The position numbers and the translations under genes were made by a program. Source: Methylophilales bacterium HTCC2181 (GTDB taxonomy: Bacteria > Pseudomonadota > Gammaproteobacteria > Burkholderiales > Methylophilaceae). Taken from it: a stretch of DNA of 64,000 bases. The stretch is from positions 868,001 to 932,000 of the forward strand of contig AAUX01000001.1 in NCBI GenBank assembly GCA_000168995.1. Reading direction: 5' to 3'. Of the stretch, positions 15,988-25,571 are shown piece after piece (the first letter of the stretch is position 1; each line of letters begins with the position of its first letter). Under the pieces are notes generated by a model. The model saw only the letters and a program-made list of their open reading frames with translations. It made no database searches and had not been told where the DNA came from.

Positions 15988-16353
15988 TTATTGGTTAAAA
16001 AAACCAATGTTGACAATACGATCATTCATCATCGTCAACTCCACAAATTTATAAGTTTTTTTCGGGGCATATTCGACGATGTTGTTGTAGTACCACATCT
16101 CCACTTTAGCCTTATCTTTTTTATCCTGTTCTATTCGCATTTTCGCACCGACCACCGAATTAGCTCCCTTCGGTTTGATAGAAATATTTTTGTTGTCAGG
16201 CTCACCAAGATACTTCACTACTCGGGATTTTGGCTTTCCACTAAATACATTAATAAACTCATCTTCGGTAAAAACCCTTTTTGGTTCGGCAAAGGCCTGG
16301 TTAAATAGCAAAGCCGATAACAACAGTGCTGCAAAAAATTTATAGTTCTTCAT
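15988..16353 (-). CDS. Small secreted protein, 121 residues
   Basis: Signal peptide (KNYKFFAALLLSALLFNQAFA) followed by about 99 residues. The segment FINVFSGKPKSRVVKYLGEPD resembles the start of SmpA/BamE-like folds (helix, then V-x-x-x-LGxP), but the match is short and there is no lipobox. Probably periplasmic. It is 20 bp downstream of the metallo-hydrolase gene at 16374-17144. Confidence 0.65.
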   Translation of the reverse strand: MKNYKFFAALLLSALLFNQAFAEPKRVFTEDEFINVFSGKPKSRVVKYLGEPDNKNISIKPKGANSVVGAKMRIEQDKKDKAKVEMWYYNNIVEYAPKKTYKFVELTMMNDRIVNIGFFNQ

Positions 16354-16373
16354 TATTTTTTCCCATCATCAAA

Positions 16374-17144
16374 TTAGTTAATAGACAATTTTAAACCATC
16401 GTAGCCTGCATAGATACCCTCGGGCAGTTTCTTTTGCAGTTCCTCATACTCCATTTCATGAGTCATATGAATTAAGTAGGTGCTAGCGGCATTAATTTTG
16501 GCAGCAGCAGCGATACTTTCATCATAACTAAAATGGGTATGGTGTGGTCTAAACCGTAAGCAATCAAGTAATAGAACCTCTAACCCATCAAGAAGTTGCA
16601 TCGAATTGTCAGGTATTGAAGAAACATCGGTCAGGTAAGCCATATTTCCAATCCGGTAGCCGTTTATTAGTGACTTTCCATGATACAGAGGGATAGGAGT
16701 AATGGTTTGCCCAAATAGCTCAAAAGGCCTATCGACGCTGTGGGGCTTTAATACAGGAATTTCCCAGAAACCTTTAGGATCGACCATGGCGTAACCAAAT
16801 TTTTGCGACAATTGACCCATCACATACTCACTACCGTAAAGGGGTATTTGAATTTTATTGATTTGGCAAAAGGCCCTCAAGTCATCAATGCCATGACAAT
16901 GATCAGCATGATGATGCGTAAACAACACTGCATCAACACGGGTCAGCGATTCCCTGAGTGATTGCATACGAAGATCAGGACCAGTATCAATTAAAATATT
17001 TCTTCCATCATTTAAATGAATGATACTTGAGCAGCGTGTGCGGTTATTCTTAGGATTTGTGGATAGGCATGTGGAGCAATCACAGCCCACGACGGGAGTA
17101 CCGGCGCTTGACCCAGAGCCTAAGATAGTTAACTTAAATGGCAT
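16374..17144 (-). CDS. MBL-fold metallo-hydrolase, PhnP-like
   Basis: A 256-residue metallo-beta-lactamase-fold hydrolase. Metal ligands are in HHHADH (77-82), plus DTGPD, LIHMTHEMEY and a late His; an N-terminal VVGCDCSTC provides the extra Cys site seen in PhnP phosphodiesterases. The family cleaves cyclic phosphodiesters (PhnP: 5-phosphoribosyl 1,2-cyclic phosphate), but no phn genes are nearby, so the substrate is open. It overlaps tatD by 16 bp at the end of the fab-holB operon. Confidence 0.87.
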   Translation of the reverse strand: MPFKLTILGSGSSAGTPVVGCDCSTCLSTNPKNNRTRCSSIIHLNDGRNILIDTGPDLRMQSLRESLTRVDAVLFTHHHADHCHGIDDLRAFCQINKIQIPLYGSEYVMGQLSQKFGYAMVDPKGFWEIPVLKPHSVDRPFELFGQTITPIPLYHGKSLINGYRIGNMAYLTDVSSIPDNSMQLLDGLEVLLLDCLRFRPHHTHFSYDESIAAAAKINAASTYLIHMTHEMEYEELQKKLPEGIYAGYDGLKLSIN

Positions 17145-17902
17145 TTGGGAAATAATTGGGAAAAGTTATGGGTGGTGGCTTCTGCTACCTCTTCTACTGA
17201 AATATTTTTTATCTCCGCAATTTTTTCTGCCACATACACCACATTGGATGGCTCATTCGTTTTCCCCCGATTGGGCACCGGCGCAAGGTACGGGGAATCG
17301 GTTTCGATCAAGATATGTTCTAAGGGAATTTTTTTTACAGTATCCCTTAGGTCTTCGGCATTTTTAAAAGTGATGATACCCGAGAAAGAAATAAAAAAAC
17401 CTAAGTCTATGGCTTGTTTTGCCATCGCGTAGGACTCGGTAAAACAATGCATAACACCGGTCGCCTTGTCAGCCTTTTCCTCGATCATGATCCGGATAGT
17501 ATCCTCGGGCGCTTGTCGTGTATGAATAATAAGCGGCAGTTTGGCGACAACAGCTGCCTGAATATGGGTTCTAAATCGCTCTCTTTGCCACGTAAGATCT
17601 CCTTTGAGCCTAAAATAATCCAATCCAGTTTCTCCTATAGCGACAACCTTTTCGTGCCGAGAGAGTTCCACTAATTGTTCCACGGTGGGCTCCGTAATGT
17701 TCTCATAGTCCGGATGCACGCCCACGGAAGCAAAAATATGTTTTTTTTGATTAGCTAAGGCAAGAATGTCGGGGAATTTGTCTAACGTAACACTTACACA
17801 AAGTGCGTGGGAAACCTTATGATCTTGCATGGAGGACAGCACTGCATCCATACGCTCATGAAGCTCAGGAAAATTAATGTGGCAATGAGAATCGATATAC
17901 AT
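17129..17902 (-). CDS. TatD-family metal-dependent DNase
   Basis: A 257-residue amidohydrolase-fold protein starting MYIDSHCHINFPEL (H6, H8 ligands), with GETGLDYF, LIIHTRQA, HCFTES and a C-terminal LIETDSPYLAP, all standard for the TatD/YcfH group. These are Mg-dependent 3'-5' nucleases. As in many proteobacteria it follows holB (3 bp apart), consistent with YcfH rather than with the tat operon. Confidence 0.9.
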   Translation of the reverse strand: MYIDSHCHINFPELHERMDAVLSSMQDHKVSHALCVSVTLDKFPDILALANQKKHIFASVGVHPDYENITEPTVEQLVELSRHEKVVAIGETGLDYFRLKGDLTWQRERFRTHIQAAVVAKLPLIIHTRQAPEDTIRIMIEEKADKATGVMHCFTESYAMAKQAIDLGFFISFSGIITFKNAEDLRDTVKKIPLEHILIETDSPYLAPVPNRGKTNEPSNVVYVAEKIAEIKNISVEEVAEATTHNFSQLFPKCHLS

Positions 17903-17905
17903 ACG

Positions 17906-18862
17906 TTAACGAAACATTTTCCTATACTCCATCATCATGACTTCCATATTAATTTCTTTGTTCACCGGTTTTGATGCATAAGCTTTAATCTCGTTCAATT
18001 TTTTTTGGAAAACCAGCATGTTAGGCAAGCTCGATTGACCTGCTAGTTTTTTCAATGCCGATTTTTCCCCAGGAAAATAGCTAATTTCTTGGGTGAGTTT
18101 AAATAATAATAAATCATAGATCCATTTTTGCATAACTGTCACCAACCATGCTAATCCATAGTCTAGCCAATCATTTTTAATGGCATCAGGATTAAGCGCT
18201 TCACCCTCACTAAGGGCTCGGACTATGCTTTTAGCATGAGCGAACGTATCGCGTTCATTGATAGCAGCAACCGGTGAATTACCAAAAAAAGCCAAGGTAC
18301 TGGCATCCATGTCCAGATTCAAGGTGTGCAAGTAAGCAAGCCCATCTTCTTGCACAGGTTGATGAAGATGTACCAATCGAGATCGACTTTTAACAGTAGG
18401 TATTATCGCATCAAGCTGACTCGTACTTAAAATAATAAGGCAATCATTGGGTGGTTCCTCCACAATTTTTAATAGGGCATTTGAGGACTCTTTATTCATT
18501 CGATGCGCACGGGCAATATAAGCTATTTTTTTTCCATGCGACTGATGCGACGTTAATTCGAAAAAATTTTTTAAGGAACGAATGACTTTGACCGGGATTA
18601 ATTTGTCGGTCGTTTCATTACCTTCCTCATCCACCGAAAAAAAATCAGGGTGGGAGTGGTTATTTACCCATAAACAATTATCGCAAGCCCCACAGGCATC
18701 ATCTGCCAGTCGATTTTGACATAAAAGAGCATGGCATAAATTTTGAGCAAAATCATCACATACCGCATTATCCTGAGCGTGGATGATTAAGGCATGAGGA
18801 AAGCGTTCGAGGTCATGAAAAAGGGTTTCCCATTGCTCTTGATACCAGGGATATTGCCTCAC
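17906..18862 (-). CDS. holB: DNA polymerase III delta' subunit
   Basis: Clamp-loader subunit of the replicative polymerase. Zinc-module cysteines C48, C57, C60, C63 (CGACDNC) and the SRC-type region are visible (here IPTVKSRSRLVHL with Ser in place of Cys). As usual for delta', the Walker A motif is not functional. Length (318) matches the family. The start overlaps tmk by 4 bp, the common tmk-holB coupling. Confidence 0.92.
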   Translation of the reverse strand: MRQYPWYQEQWETLFHDLERFPHALIIHAQDNAVCDDFAQNLCHALLCQNRLADDACGACDNCLWVNNHSHPDFFSVDEEGNETTDKLIPVKVIRSLKNFFELTSHQSHGKKIAYIARAHRMNKESSNALLKIVEEPPNDCLIILSTSQLDAIIPTVKSRSRLVHLHQPVQEDGLAYLHTLNLDMDASTLAFFGNSPVAAINERDTFAHAKSIVRALSEGEALNPDAIKNDWLDYGLAWLVTVMQKWIYDLLLFKLTQEISYFPGEKSALKKLAGQSSLPNMLVFQKKLNEIKAYASKPVNKEINMEVMMMEYRKMFR

Positions 18863-19473
18863 CCTAAGCGCCTATCTAATATAAGTTTAATCTCATCTTG
18901 GATAGCCTCTATAGCATGGGTACCATTCAAAACATGAAATCGTTGAGGAAAAGATTGGGCCAAATCAAGATAGGCGTTACGAATACTTTGATGAAAAATC
19001 GGCTCTTCTCGTTCAAACTTATCCATAGTGCGAGTGTCTTTTAATCTTTCGATGCTAATCTCCACTGGCACATCAAAGAGAAATGTCAGATCGGGATCAA
19101 GATCTTTTTGGACTAGACTTTTCAATACATCAATGGAGCGTGCATCCACTCCTTTACCGCCGGCTTGATAAGCATAAGTAGCATCGGTGAAACGATCGCT
19201 GACTACGGTAATACCTTGATCTAGCTTAGGTTTTATAATGGTTTGAATATGTTCGCAGCGTGCTGCGAACATGAGCATCGTCTCAGTCAATGCATCCATT
19301 TCTTCATGCAATAGCAATAGCCGCAACTTCTCACCAAGGTCAGTTCCGCCTGGCTCGCGTGTCATATAAAAAGGTAGCCCTTTAGTGCGGAAATAGTCTT
19401 CAATAAAATGAATGTGTGTCGTTTTTCCGGCACCATCCACCCCTTCTAAAGAAATAAATAATGGCTTATTCAT
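18859..19473 (-). CDS. tmk: Thymidylate kinase
   Basis: Phosphorylates dTMP to dTDP. P-loop GVDGAGKTT (11-19), the DR-x-x-x-x-x-x-AYQ motif (SDRFTDATYAYQ) and the REPGGT motif are intact; 204 residues, normal. Overlaps mltG and holB by 4 bp each, so translation is coupled along the operon. Confidence 0.96.
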   Translation of the reverse strand: MNKPLFISLEGVDGAGKTTHIHFIEDYFRTKGLPFYMTREPGGTDLGEKLRLLLLHEEMDALTETMLMFAARCEHIQTIIKPKLDQGITVVSDRFTDATYAYQAGGKGVDARSIDVLKSLVQKDLDPDLTFLFDVPVEISIERLKDTRTMDKFEREEPIFHQSIRNAYLDLAQSFPQRFHVLNGTHAIEAIQDEIKLILDRRLG

Positions 19474-20492
19474 TTGCTTCTTTGGTATTGGTTCACAGCC
19501 CTATTGTGTTCCTTCAGGGTTTTGGAAAATTCATGCATACGATTACCTTTGGCTACGAAATAATAATAACCGGTAGTGGCTGGATTTAAGGCGGCTTCCA
19601 AAGCAACTAGACTTGGTAACGCTATCGGTGAGGGGGGAATACCTTTTCTGGTGTAGGTGTTGTGTGAAGTGTCGGCTCGCAGATCTTTTTTGCGTATATT
19701 CCCTTTAAAGCTATCTTGCATGCCATAAATTACGGTAGGGTCACTTTGAAGGCGCATATTCGCCTTGAGGCGATTAACAAATACTCCGGCAATTTCAGGT
19801 GCTTCGTATTTCACTCCCATTTCCTTTTCAATGATGGATGCCACTATCAAGGCTTCATAAGGTGATTCGTAAGGCAAGTCTTCCGTTCTATTTTCCCATA
19901 AAAATGCCATTTTGGATGTCATCACATTGTAAGCATTGGTCATAATTTCTATGTCTGTCGTATTTTTATAAAAATAATACGTGTCGGGGTAGAAAAGTCC
20001 TTCCACATACGGCTCAGTTGCCCCAATGGACTGAAGTATGGTTTTTTCATCTCCGTCAGTAATCGTTTTTTTAATATTAGCATTGTTTTTTATGAGCTCC
20101 CTAACCTCTTTAAATGTTGATCCTTCGACTAAGGTGATGGGGAATAGCATCTCCTTTCCATCCACTAAAATCCCGAGAAGTCCTAGCGGAGTAATATTAT
20201 CTGGAATTTTATAATACCCCTTCTTGAGCTTGGTTTGATTTCCAGTAAAAAAGGCCAATGCTTTAAATCGAAAGGAGTCATTGAGTATCTTCATCTCAAC
20301 CAATTGACTGGTAATTTGATTTAAACTACTACCTGAATTAATCTCGAGCGTGGCATTTTTTTCCGAAACATGCATAGGAACCAAAGGGTAAGCGAGGGCC
20401 CAAATAATGACCAATACCCACAGTATAAAAAACTTTCTTTTAACAATGAGCGGGTGATTACTTAAGGTTTTTAAATAGGGTATTAATTGCAT
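19470..20492 (-). CDS. mltG: Endolytic peptidoglycan transglycosylase MltG
   Basis: Inner-membrane enzyme that cleaves nascent glycan strands. One N-terminal transmembrane helix (residues 21-40), a LysM-like region (ITSQLVEMKILND), then the YceG catalytic domain with E222 in ASIIEKEMG and the LQSDPTVIYG and PPSPIALPS motifs. 340 residues. The start ATG lies 35 bp inside pabC, an unusually long but plausible overlap; the pabC-mltG-tmk-holB order is conserved. Confidence 0.94.
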   Translation of the reverse strand: MQLIPYLKTLSNHPLIVKRKFFILWVLVIIWALAYPLVPMHVSEKNATLEINSGSSLNQITSQLVEMKILNDSFRFKALAFFTGNQTKLKKGYYKIPDNITPLGLLGILVDGKEMLFPITLVEGSTFKEVRELIKNNANIKKTITDGDEKTILQSIGATEPYVEGLFYPDTYYFYKNTTDIEIMTNAYNVMTSKMAFLWENRTEDLPYESPYEALIVASIIEKEMGVKYEAPEIAGVFVNRLKANMRLQSDPTVIYGMQDSFKGNIRKKDLRADTSHNTYTRKGIPPSPIALPSLVALEAALNPATTGYYYFVAKGNRMHEFSKTLKEHNRAVNQYQRSK

Positions 20493-21273
20493 AGGCTAGC
20501 TTGGTCGAATTCCATTCCTTTTTTTGTATTTGTCTAACAGGGACGGCGCCATTAATTGCGTTGGTAATGACAATCTCATCAGCCTCAAACAATGTGGATG
20601 GGGACATGGTTATTTGAGTGCAGGTAAAGCCCATGTCTTTCGCATGCATAAGTAAGATATGTTGTGATACCCCAGAAACTCCCCCGTATTTTTGTTGCGG
20701 AAAATGCAAGGTCTTACCGTATCGGGCGACTACAGTATGACTAGTGCACTCATTCACATCTCCTGCATTATCCAACATGATAGCATCAAACGATGTCGAA
20801 CTTATGGCTTCCCGGGCAAGGACATTCTCTAAACGGCTCAAATGTTTAATGGGGCCTAACGGCAAATGAGAGGCCACAGTAATAGGGCTGATCTCTAGGC
20901 ACACTCCGTCTGTATAAATGGATGCCTCTAAGGGTTGGTAGGTGCTTTTTAGCAAAATTCGATTAGGCGAGAGATTCTTGGGTATACGGTAACCTCTCTC
21001 AGAGGATCCGCGGGTTATGATCCATTTACCCACACTATTTTCATTGTTATGAAAAAGTTGTTGGATATCGCTGAGTAATATTTCTTGCGTGGGAAGGGTT
21101 ATGTTGAGTGCGGCAGCATCGCTGCAAAGTTTGTCGAAATGATAGACCCAATGCTGTGGTGTGCCATGCAAGACCTTAAAGGTCCTAAAAACCCCATCAC
21201 CATAGGCTAGACCCCGATCAAAAGGATTTAAACTGCTGGATGACTCACCATTAATTAGATAATTATCATTCAA
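20458..21273 (-). CDS. pabC: Aminodeoxychorismate lyase
   Basis: PLP enzyme that releases p-aminobenzoate and pyruvate from aminodeoxychorismate (folate pathway). K143 in IKHLSRLENVL is the PLP lysine; DRGLAYGDGVFRT and the late ITNAINGAVPVRQI are typical of fold-type IV PabC. The frame starts with TTG 21273 and no clear ribosome site, so the exact start is uncertain, but little upstream space exists before the fabF stop (15 bp). 271 residues. Confidence 0.93.
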   Translation of the reverse strand: MNDNYLINGESSSSLNPFDRGLAYGDGVFRTFKVLHGTPQHWVYHFDKLCSDAAALNITLPTQEILLSDIQQLFHNNENSVGKWIITRGSSERGYRIPKNLSPNRILLKSTYQPLEASIYTDGVCLEISPITVASHLPLGPIKHLSRLENVLAREAISSTSFDAIMLDNAGDVNECTSHTVVARYGKTLHFPQQKYGGVSGVSQHILLMHAKDMGFTCTQITMSPSTLFEADEIVITNAINGAVPVRQIQKKEWNSTKLAYAINTLFKNLK

Positions 21274-21288
21274 AACAATGACAAGAAC

Positions 21289-22521
21289 TTAAACTTTAGT
21301 GAACACCAAACTACCATTCGTTCCCCCGAAGCCGAAGTTATTCTTGAGCGCGGCTTCGATGTTCATTTCTCTGGCGGTATTAGCGACGTAATCAAGATCA
21401 CAGGCAGGGTCTTGGTTAAAAATATTGATCGTCGGAGGTGAGATTTGATGATGGATAGCTAATGCCGTAAACACCGACTCTATACCCCCTGCTCCACCGA
21501 GCAAGTGACCCGTCATTGATTTAGTTGAATTGACGGCAATATTGTATGCGCTACTGCCAAAGGTTTCCTTGATGGCGTTAGTTTCATTTAAGTCACCGAG
21601 CGGAGTCGAAGTACCGTGAGCATTAACGTAATGAATTTGGTCGGGATTTAAGGCTGCATTCTTCAAGGCATTCATCATGGAACGCTTAGGTCCGTCAATA
21701 CTGGGTGCAGTAATATGGTAGGCATCCGCACTCATCCCATAACCGGATAATTCACAATAGATTTTAGCTCCTCTTTGCTTCGCTTGTTCGTATTCTTCAA
21801 GGACCATAACCCCAGCTCCCTCACCTATCACAAAACCTTCACGATCCATATCCCATGGTCTAGATGCTGTAGCTGGATCATCGTTTCTTGACGATAAGGC
21901 TTTCGCAGAGGCAAAACCGGCTACCGCAAGCTCCGTTATCGCCGCCTCAGAACCTCCGGCGACCATGATGTCAGCATCGCCATATTCAATCATTCTGGCA
22001 GCGTCTCCAATAGAATGGGTTCCGGTTGTGCACGCAGTTACTATGGCGACATTCGGGCCTTTCAGGCCATGCATAATGGAAAGATTACCGGAAATCATAT
22101 TAATGATGGTGCCTGGAATAAAGAATGGTGATACTTTGCGTTGTCCACCGTCATCAAATACATCGCTAGTGGATTCGATTAAGCCTATCCCACCTATCCC
22201 TGAACCAATAGACACGCCAATACGCTCTGCGGTTTCGTCATTCACAATAAAACCGGAATCCTTGATAGCTTCATCACCAGCCGCTAAACCGTACTGAATA
22301 AACGTATCCATACGGCGTGCTTCTTTGGCATTGAGAAAATGGAGGGGGTCGAAGTTTTTTACTTCACCTGCTATTTTAGATGAGAAATTCGTAGTGTCAA
22401 ATTTGGTAATGGCAGTAATGCCGGAGACCCCTGCAACGATATTTTTCCAGGTTTCTTCCACTCCTATTCCGACAGGGGTAACAAGGCCTAGGCCTGTTAC
22501 AACAACTCTTCTTTTGTTCAT
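21289..22521 (-). CDS. fabF: 3-oxoacyl-ACP synthase II
   Basis: Elongating condensing enzyme of type II fatty acid synthesis. Cys-His-His triad at C164 (VTACTTGTHS), H302 (NAHGTSTPLGD) and H339 (KSMTGHLLGGAGG). TACTTG replaces the more common TACATG. 410 residues, normal. Placed after acpP in the fab cluster, it is important for temperature control of unsaturated fatty acid content in related bacteria. Confidence 0.96.
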   Translation of the reverse strand: MNKRRVVVTGLGLVTPVGIGVEETWKNIVAGVSGITAITKFDTTNFSSKIAGEVKNFDPLHFLNAKEARRMDTFIQYGLAAGDEAIKDSGFIVNDETAERIGVSIGSGIGGIGLIESTSDVFDDGGQRKVSPFFIPGTIINMISGNLSIMHGLKGPNVAIVTACTTGTHSIGDAARMIEYGDADIMVAGGSEAAITELAVAGFASAKALSSRNDDPATASRPWDMDREGFVIGEGAGVMVLEEYEQAKQRGAKIYCELSGYGMSADAYHITAPSIDGPKRSMMNALKNAALNPDQIHYVNAHGTSTPLGDLNETNAIKETFGSSAYNIAVNSTKSMTGHLLGGAGGIESVFTALAIHHQISPPTINIFNQDPACDLDYVANTAREMNIEAALKNNFGFGGTNGSLVFTKV

Positions 22522-22561
22522 ATTAAAACCTGGCTAAAATGATTCAACCAGGCCATATAAA

Positions 22562-22798
22562 TTAAGGAAGGTTTTTATTGATGTAGTCTATCGCTTGCTG
22601 AACGGTAGTAATTTTTTCAGCATCTTCATCAGGAATTTCAGTGTCAAACTCTTCTTCTAAAGCCATGACTAACTCGACGGTATCAAGTGAATCGGCTCCT
22701 AAATCGTCAATGAATGACGACTCATTTTTCACTGCAGCAGCATCAGCGCCTAGTTGCTCTGAGACGATTTTTTTTACTCTTTGTTCGATGTCTGACAT
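22562..22798 (-). CDS. acpP: Acyl carrier protein
   Basis: A 78-residue acidic four-helix protein; S37 in [10 protein letters not shown] is the phosphopantetheine site. An AAAGGGG ribosome site precedes ATG. The 126-bp AT-rich gap before it probably carries its own promoter, as ACP is needed in large amounts. Confidence 0.98.
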   Translation of the reverse strand: MSDIEQRVKKIVSEQLGADAAAVKNESSFIDDLGADSLDTVELVMALEEEFDTEIPDEDAEKITTVQQAIDYINKNLP

Positions 22799-22924
22799 CT
22801 GTGTACCCCTTTATTAAAAAACTTAAAAATTAGGAAGGTGGTATTTTATCAAATGAACATGCAATTTAGCTAATTATTTTTACAAAAAAATTACTTATTT
22901 TTGCGATTCATCTTAAAAAAACCA

Positions 22925-23674
22925 TCAAACCATCAACATACCCCCGTTCACATGCATAGTTTCTCCCGTAATATAGGAGGCATGATCCGAGGCTAAAAAA
23001 GTCACCGCATGCGCAATGTCTGACGCTTGTCCCAGTCTAGACAGGGGAATGTGGGTCAATAAGGCTGACCGTTGTTCCTCACTTAAGGCTTTGGTCATGT
23101 CCGTATCAATAAATCCCGGAGCTACACTATTCACCGTAATGCCGCGACTACCAATTTCTTGGGCTAACGACTTGGTAAATCCATCAATCCCTGCTTTGGT
23201 TGCCGCATAATTAGTTTGTCCCGCATTGCCCATATGGCCAACTACGGAGGTAATATTAATAATCCTTCCATACCTTTCCTTCATCATCGACTTAATGACG
23301 TGCTGACTGAGCTTGTAAACGGAAGTTAGGTTGGTACTAATCACTGTGTCCCAATCTTCATCCTTCATGCGCATCAGTAAGGTATCTTTGGTGATGCCGG
23401 CATTATTAATCAAGATATTAATCGCACCTGAGTCTTGATTTATTTTAGCTATTGTCGCTTGGATGGATGCATTATCATTGACATTGAGCACTAAGCCTTG
23501 GCCATCAATCTTATGTTCTTCAAACATTTTTGTTATGCTTAACGCTCCCTGCTCTGAAGTCGCTGTGCCATATATCCGAGCCCCCTGATTACCCAGCTCT
23601 TCTGCAATTGCTGCGCCTATGCCTCTACTTGCACCGGTTACCAGAGCAATTTTGTTTGTTAACAGTTGTGTCAT
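22925..23674 (-). CDS. fabG: 3-oxoacyl-ACP reductase
   Basis: NADPH-dependent SDR of fatty acid synthesis. TGASRGIG cofactor loop (13-20), NNAG (90-93), catalytic S143, Y156, K160, and the C-terminal YITGETMHVNGGM. 249 residues. Six bp after fabD. Confidence 0.97.
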   Translation of the reverse strand: MTQLLTNKIALVTGASRGIGAAIAEELGNQGARIYGTATSEQGALSITKMFEEHKIDGQGLVLNVNDNASIQATIAKINQDSGAINILINNAGITKDTLLMRMKDEDWDTVISTNLTSVYKLSQHVIKSMMKERYGRIINITSVVGHMGNAGQTNYAATKAGIDGFTKSLAQEIGSRGITVNSVAPGFIDTDMTKALSEEQRSALLTHIPLSRLGQASDIAHAVTFLASDHASYITGETMHVNGGMLMV

Positions 23675-23680
23675 AATTTT

Positions 23681-24613
23681 TTATCCATTTAATGATTCAA
23701 TTGTTGCATTGAGGGTATCGAGATTATCAGTTGCCAAATTCAACCCTTCCTTGTTCATGCGTTTGTTTAGCCCTGTTAACACTTTCCCAGGACCACATTC
23801 AATGAGTGTAGTTGTTCCTTGTTCGAGGATCGAAGCAATGCTTTGCGTCCATTGGACAGGGTTACAAAGCTGCTTCACCAATGCTTTCTTAATAGCATCT
23901 TCCTGCCGATAGCTCTTTCCGTCTACGTTATGAATAATAGAGATTTGGGGTTCATTAAACGCAATGGGGGCAAGGAAATCAGCAAAGAGTTTAGATGCTG
24001 GAATCATTAAGCTGCAGTGAGAAGGAACGCTGACGGGAAGCAACAACGCTCTTTTAGCACCTGCTTCCTTAAATCTTACTAGCGACTGCTCAATAAGGCG
24101 TTTATGTCCTGCTATCACTACCTGTCCTGGTGAGTTGAAATTGACTGGTTCCATTACTTCATCCGACTGGACGGATTGACATACACGGACAACCACCTCG
24201 TCTTCAAGTCCTAATATCGCTGCCATAGCACCCACCTGATCCGGAACGGCACTTTGCATTAGCTTCGCTCTTTGTGTGACGATGGCTAGTCCCTCTTCAA
24301 AGCTAATGACGCCTGCAGCGACTAACGCCGTAAATTCTCCAAGGCTATGACCAGCCACGGCTATCGGTTGATCGATTCCAGAAGCTGCCAATACGCGCCA
24401 AAGCGCTATGCCGCTGACTAGCATGATGGGCTGGGTATTTTCTGTCTGATTGATGTCGCTATTATCTTCAGTTACCATGCGCCAAAAATCTTTACTTAGG
24501 AAGCTCGAGGCCTCGTCGAACGTAGTTTTAACGATAGGATGATCTGAGAATGTATCCATCATTCCAACTGATTGCGAGCCTTGTCCTGGAAATAAAATTG
24601 TATATTGAGTCAT
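23681..24613 (-). CDS. fabD: Malonyl-CoA:ACP transacylase
   Basis: Loads malonate on ACP. FPGQGSQ near the N-terminus, nucleophile S90 in GHSLGE, catalytic H199 in VPSHCSLM, and R115 in VTQRAKLMQ. 310 residues, normal. Four bp after fabH. Confidence 0.96.
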   Translation of the reverse strand: MTQYTILFPGQGSQSVGMMDTFSDHPIVKTTFDEASSFLSKDFWRMVTEDNSDINQTENTQPIMLVSGIALWRVLAASGIDQPIAVAGHSLGEFTALVAAGVISFEEGLAIVTQRAKLMQSAVPDQVGAMAAILGLEDEVVVRVCQSVQSDEVMEPVNFNSPGQVVIAGHKRLIEQSLVRFKEAGAKRALLLPVSVPSHCSLMIPASKLFADFLAPIAFNEPQISIIHNVDGKSYRQEDAIKKALVKQLCNPVQWTQSIASILEQGTTTLIECGPGKVLTGLNKRMNKEGLNLATDNLDTLNATIESLNG

Positions 24614-24617
24614 GAGT

Positions 24618-25571
24618 TTAATATTTTACTAAGGCGGAACCCCAAGTAAAGCCTCCACCAAACGCTTCCATTAAAATAATTTGATTTTTGATGATCTTTC
24701 CTGACCTCACTCCCTCATCAAGGGCTAACGGTATGGAGGCGGCGGAAGTATTACCATGACGATCAATGGTGACTATGACTTTATCCATGCTCATATCTAA
24801 TTTTTTTGCCGTCGCTTCAAGAATGCGAATATTCGCTTGATGCGGGACCAACCAATCAATTTCCGATTTGGTTATCCCACTATTTTCCAGTGTTTCATCG
24901 ACAATCCTATCCAGTGTGTTGACCGCAATCTTAAAGACCTGGTTACCTTTCATCTCGATGGTATCTGCAATATGGGATGCCTTGTCATGGCGGGGGACAT
25001 GCAGGAGTTCTTCGTAATTTCCGGATGCATGGATATGAGTGGATATGATACCTACTTCATTGGAGGCACTTAATATGACTGCCCCTGCTCCGTCTCCCCA
25101 TAAAATGGCATTACTTCTATCGTCATAATCGGTGATGGAAGACATGCGGTCCGCCCCAATAACCAAAACATTTTTTGCGCTATTAGTTTTGATAAATTTT
25201 TCGGCTATGGTTAAGGCATACACAAACCCAGTACATACCGCCTGCACATCAAATGCTGGGCATTCCTTGATACCTAAACGTGCTTGAACCGTACACGCGG
25301 TACTTGGAAAAATTTTATCGGGTGTCGTGGTGGCAAGAATAATCAGGTCGATATCGCTAGGACTGATGTTGGCGGAAGCAATAGCTCCTAACGCCGCCTC
25401 ATATGATAGGTCGCTAGTTTTTTCATCTGGGCCCGCGATATGCCTTTCTTTAATTCCCGTTCTAGAAACAATCCATTCATCCGTGGTGTCCAGACGGCTT
25501 TCTAAGTCTTTATTGGTTAATATGGTTTTTGGTAAATAACTGCCCGTACCAATGATTTTCGCATGATTCAT
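24618..25571 (-). CDS. fabH: 3-oxoacyl-ACP synthase III
   Basis: Starts fatty acid synthesis from acyl-CoA and malonyl-ACP. Triad C113 (AVCTGF), H244 (LVPHQANIRI), N274 (RHGNTSAAS). 317 residues. Directly abuts the plsX stop with no gap. Confidence 0.97.
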   Translation of the reverse strand: MNHAKIIGTGSYLPKTILTNKDLESRLDTTDEWIVSRTGIKERHIAGPDEKTSDLSYEAALGAIASANISPSDIDLIILATTTPDKIFPSTACTVQARLGIKECPAFDVQAVCTGFVYALTIAEKFIKTNSAKNVLVIGADRMSSITDYDDRSNAILWGDGAGAVILSASNEVGIISTHIHASGNYEELLHVPRHDKASHIADTIEMKGNQVFKIAVNTLDRIVDETLENSGITKSEIDWLVPHQANIRILEATAKKLDMSMDKVIVTIDRHGNTSAASIPLALDEGVRSGKIIKNQIILMEAFGGGFTWGSALVKY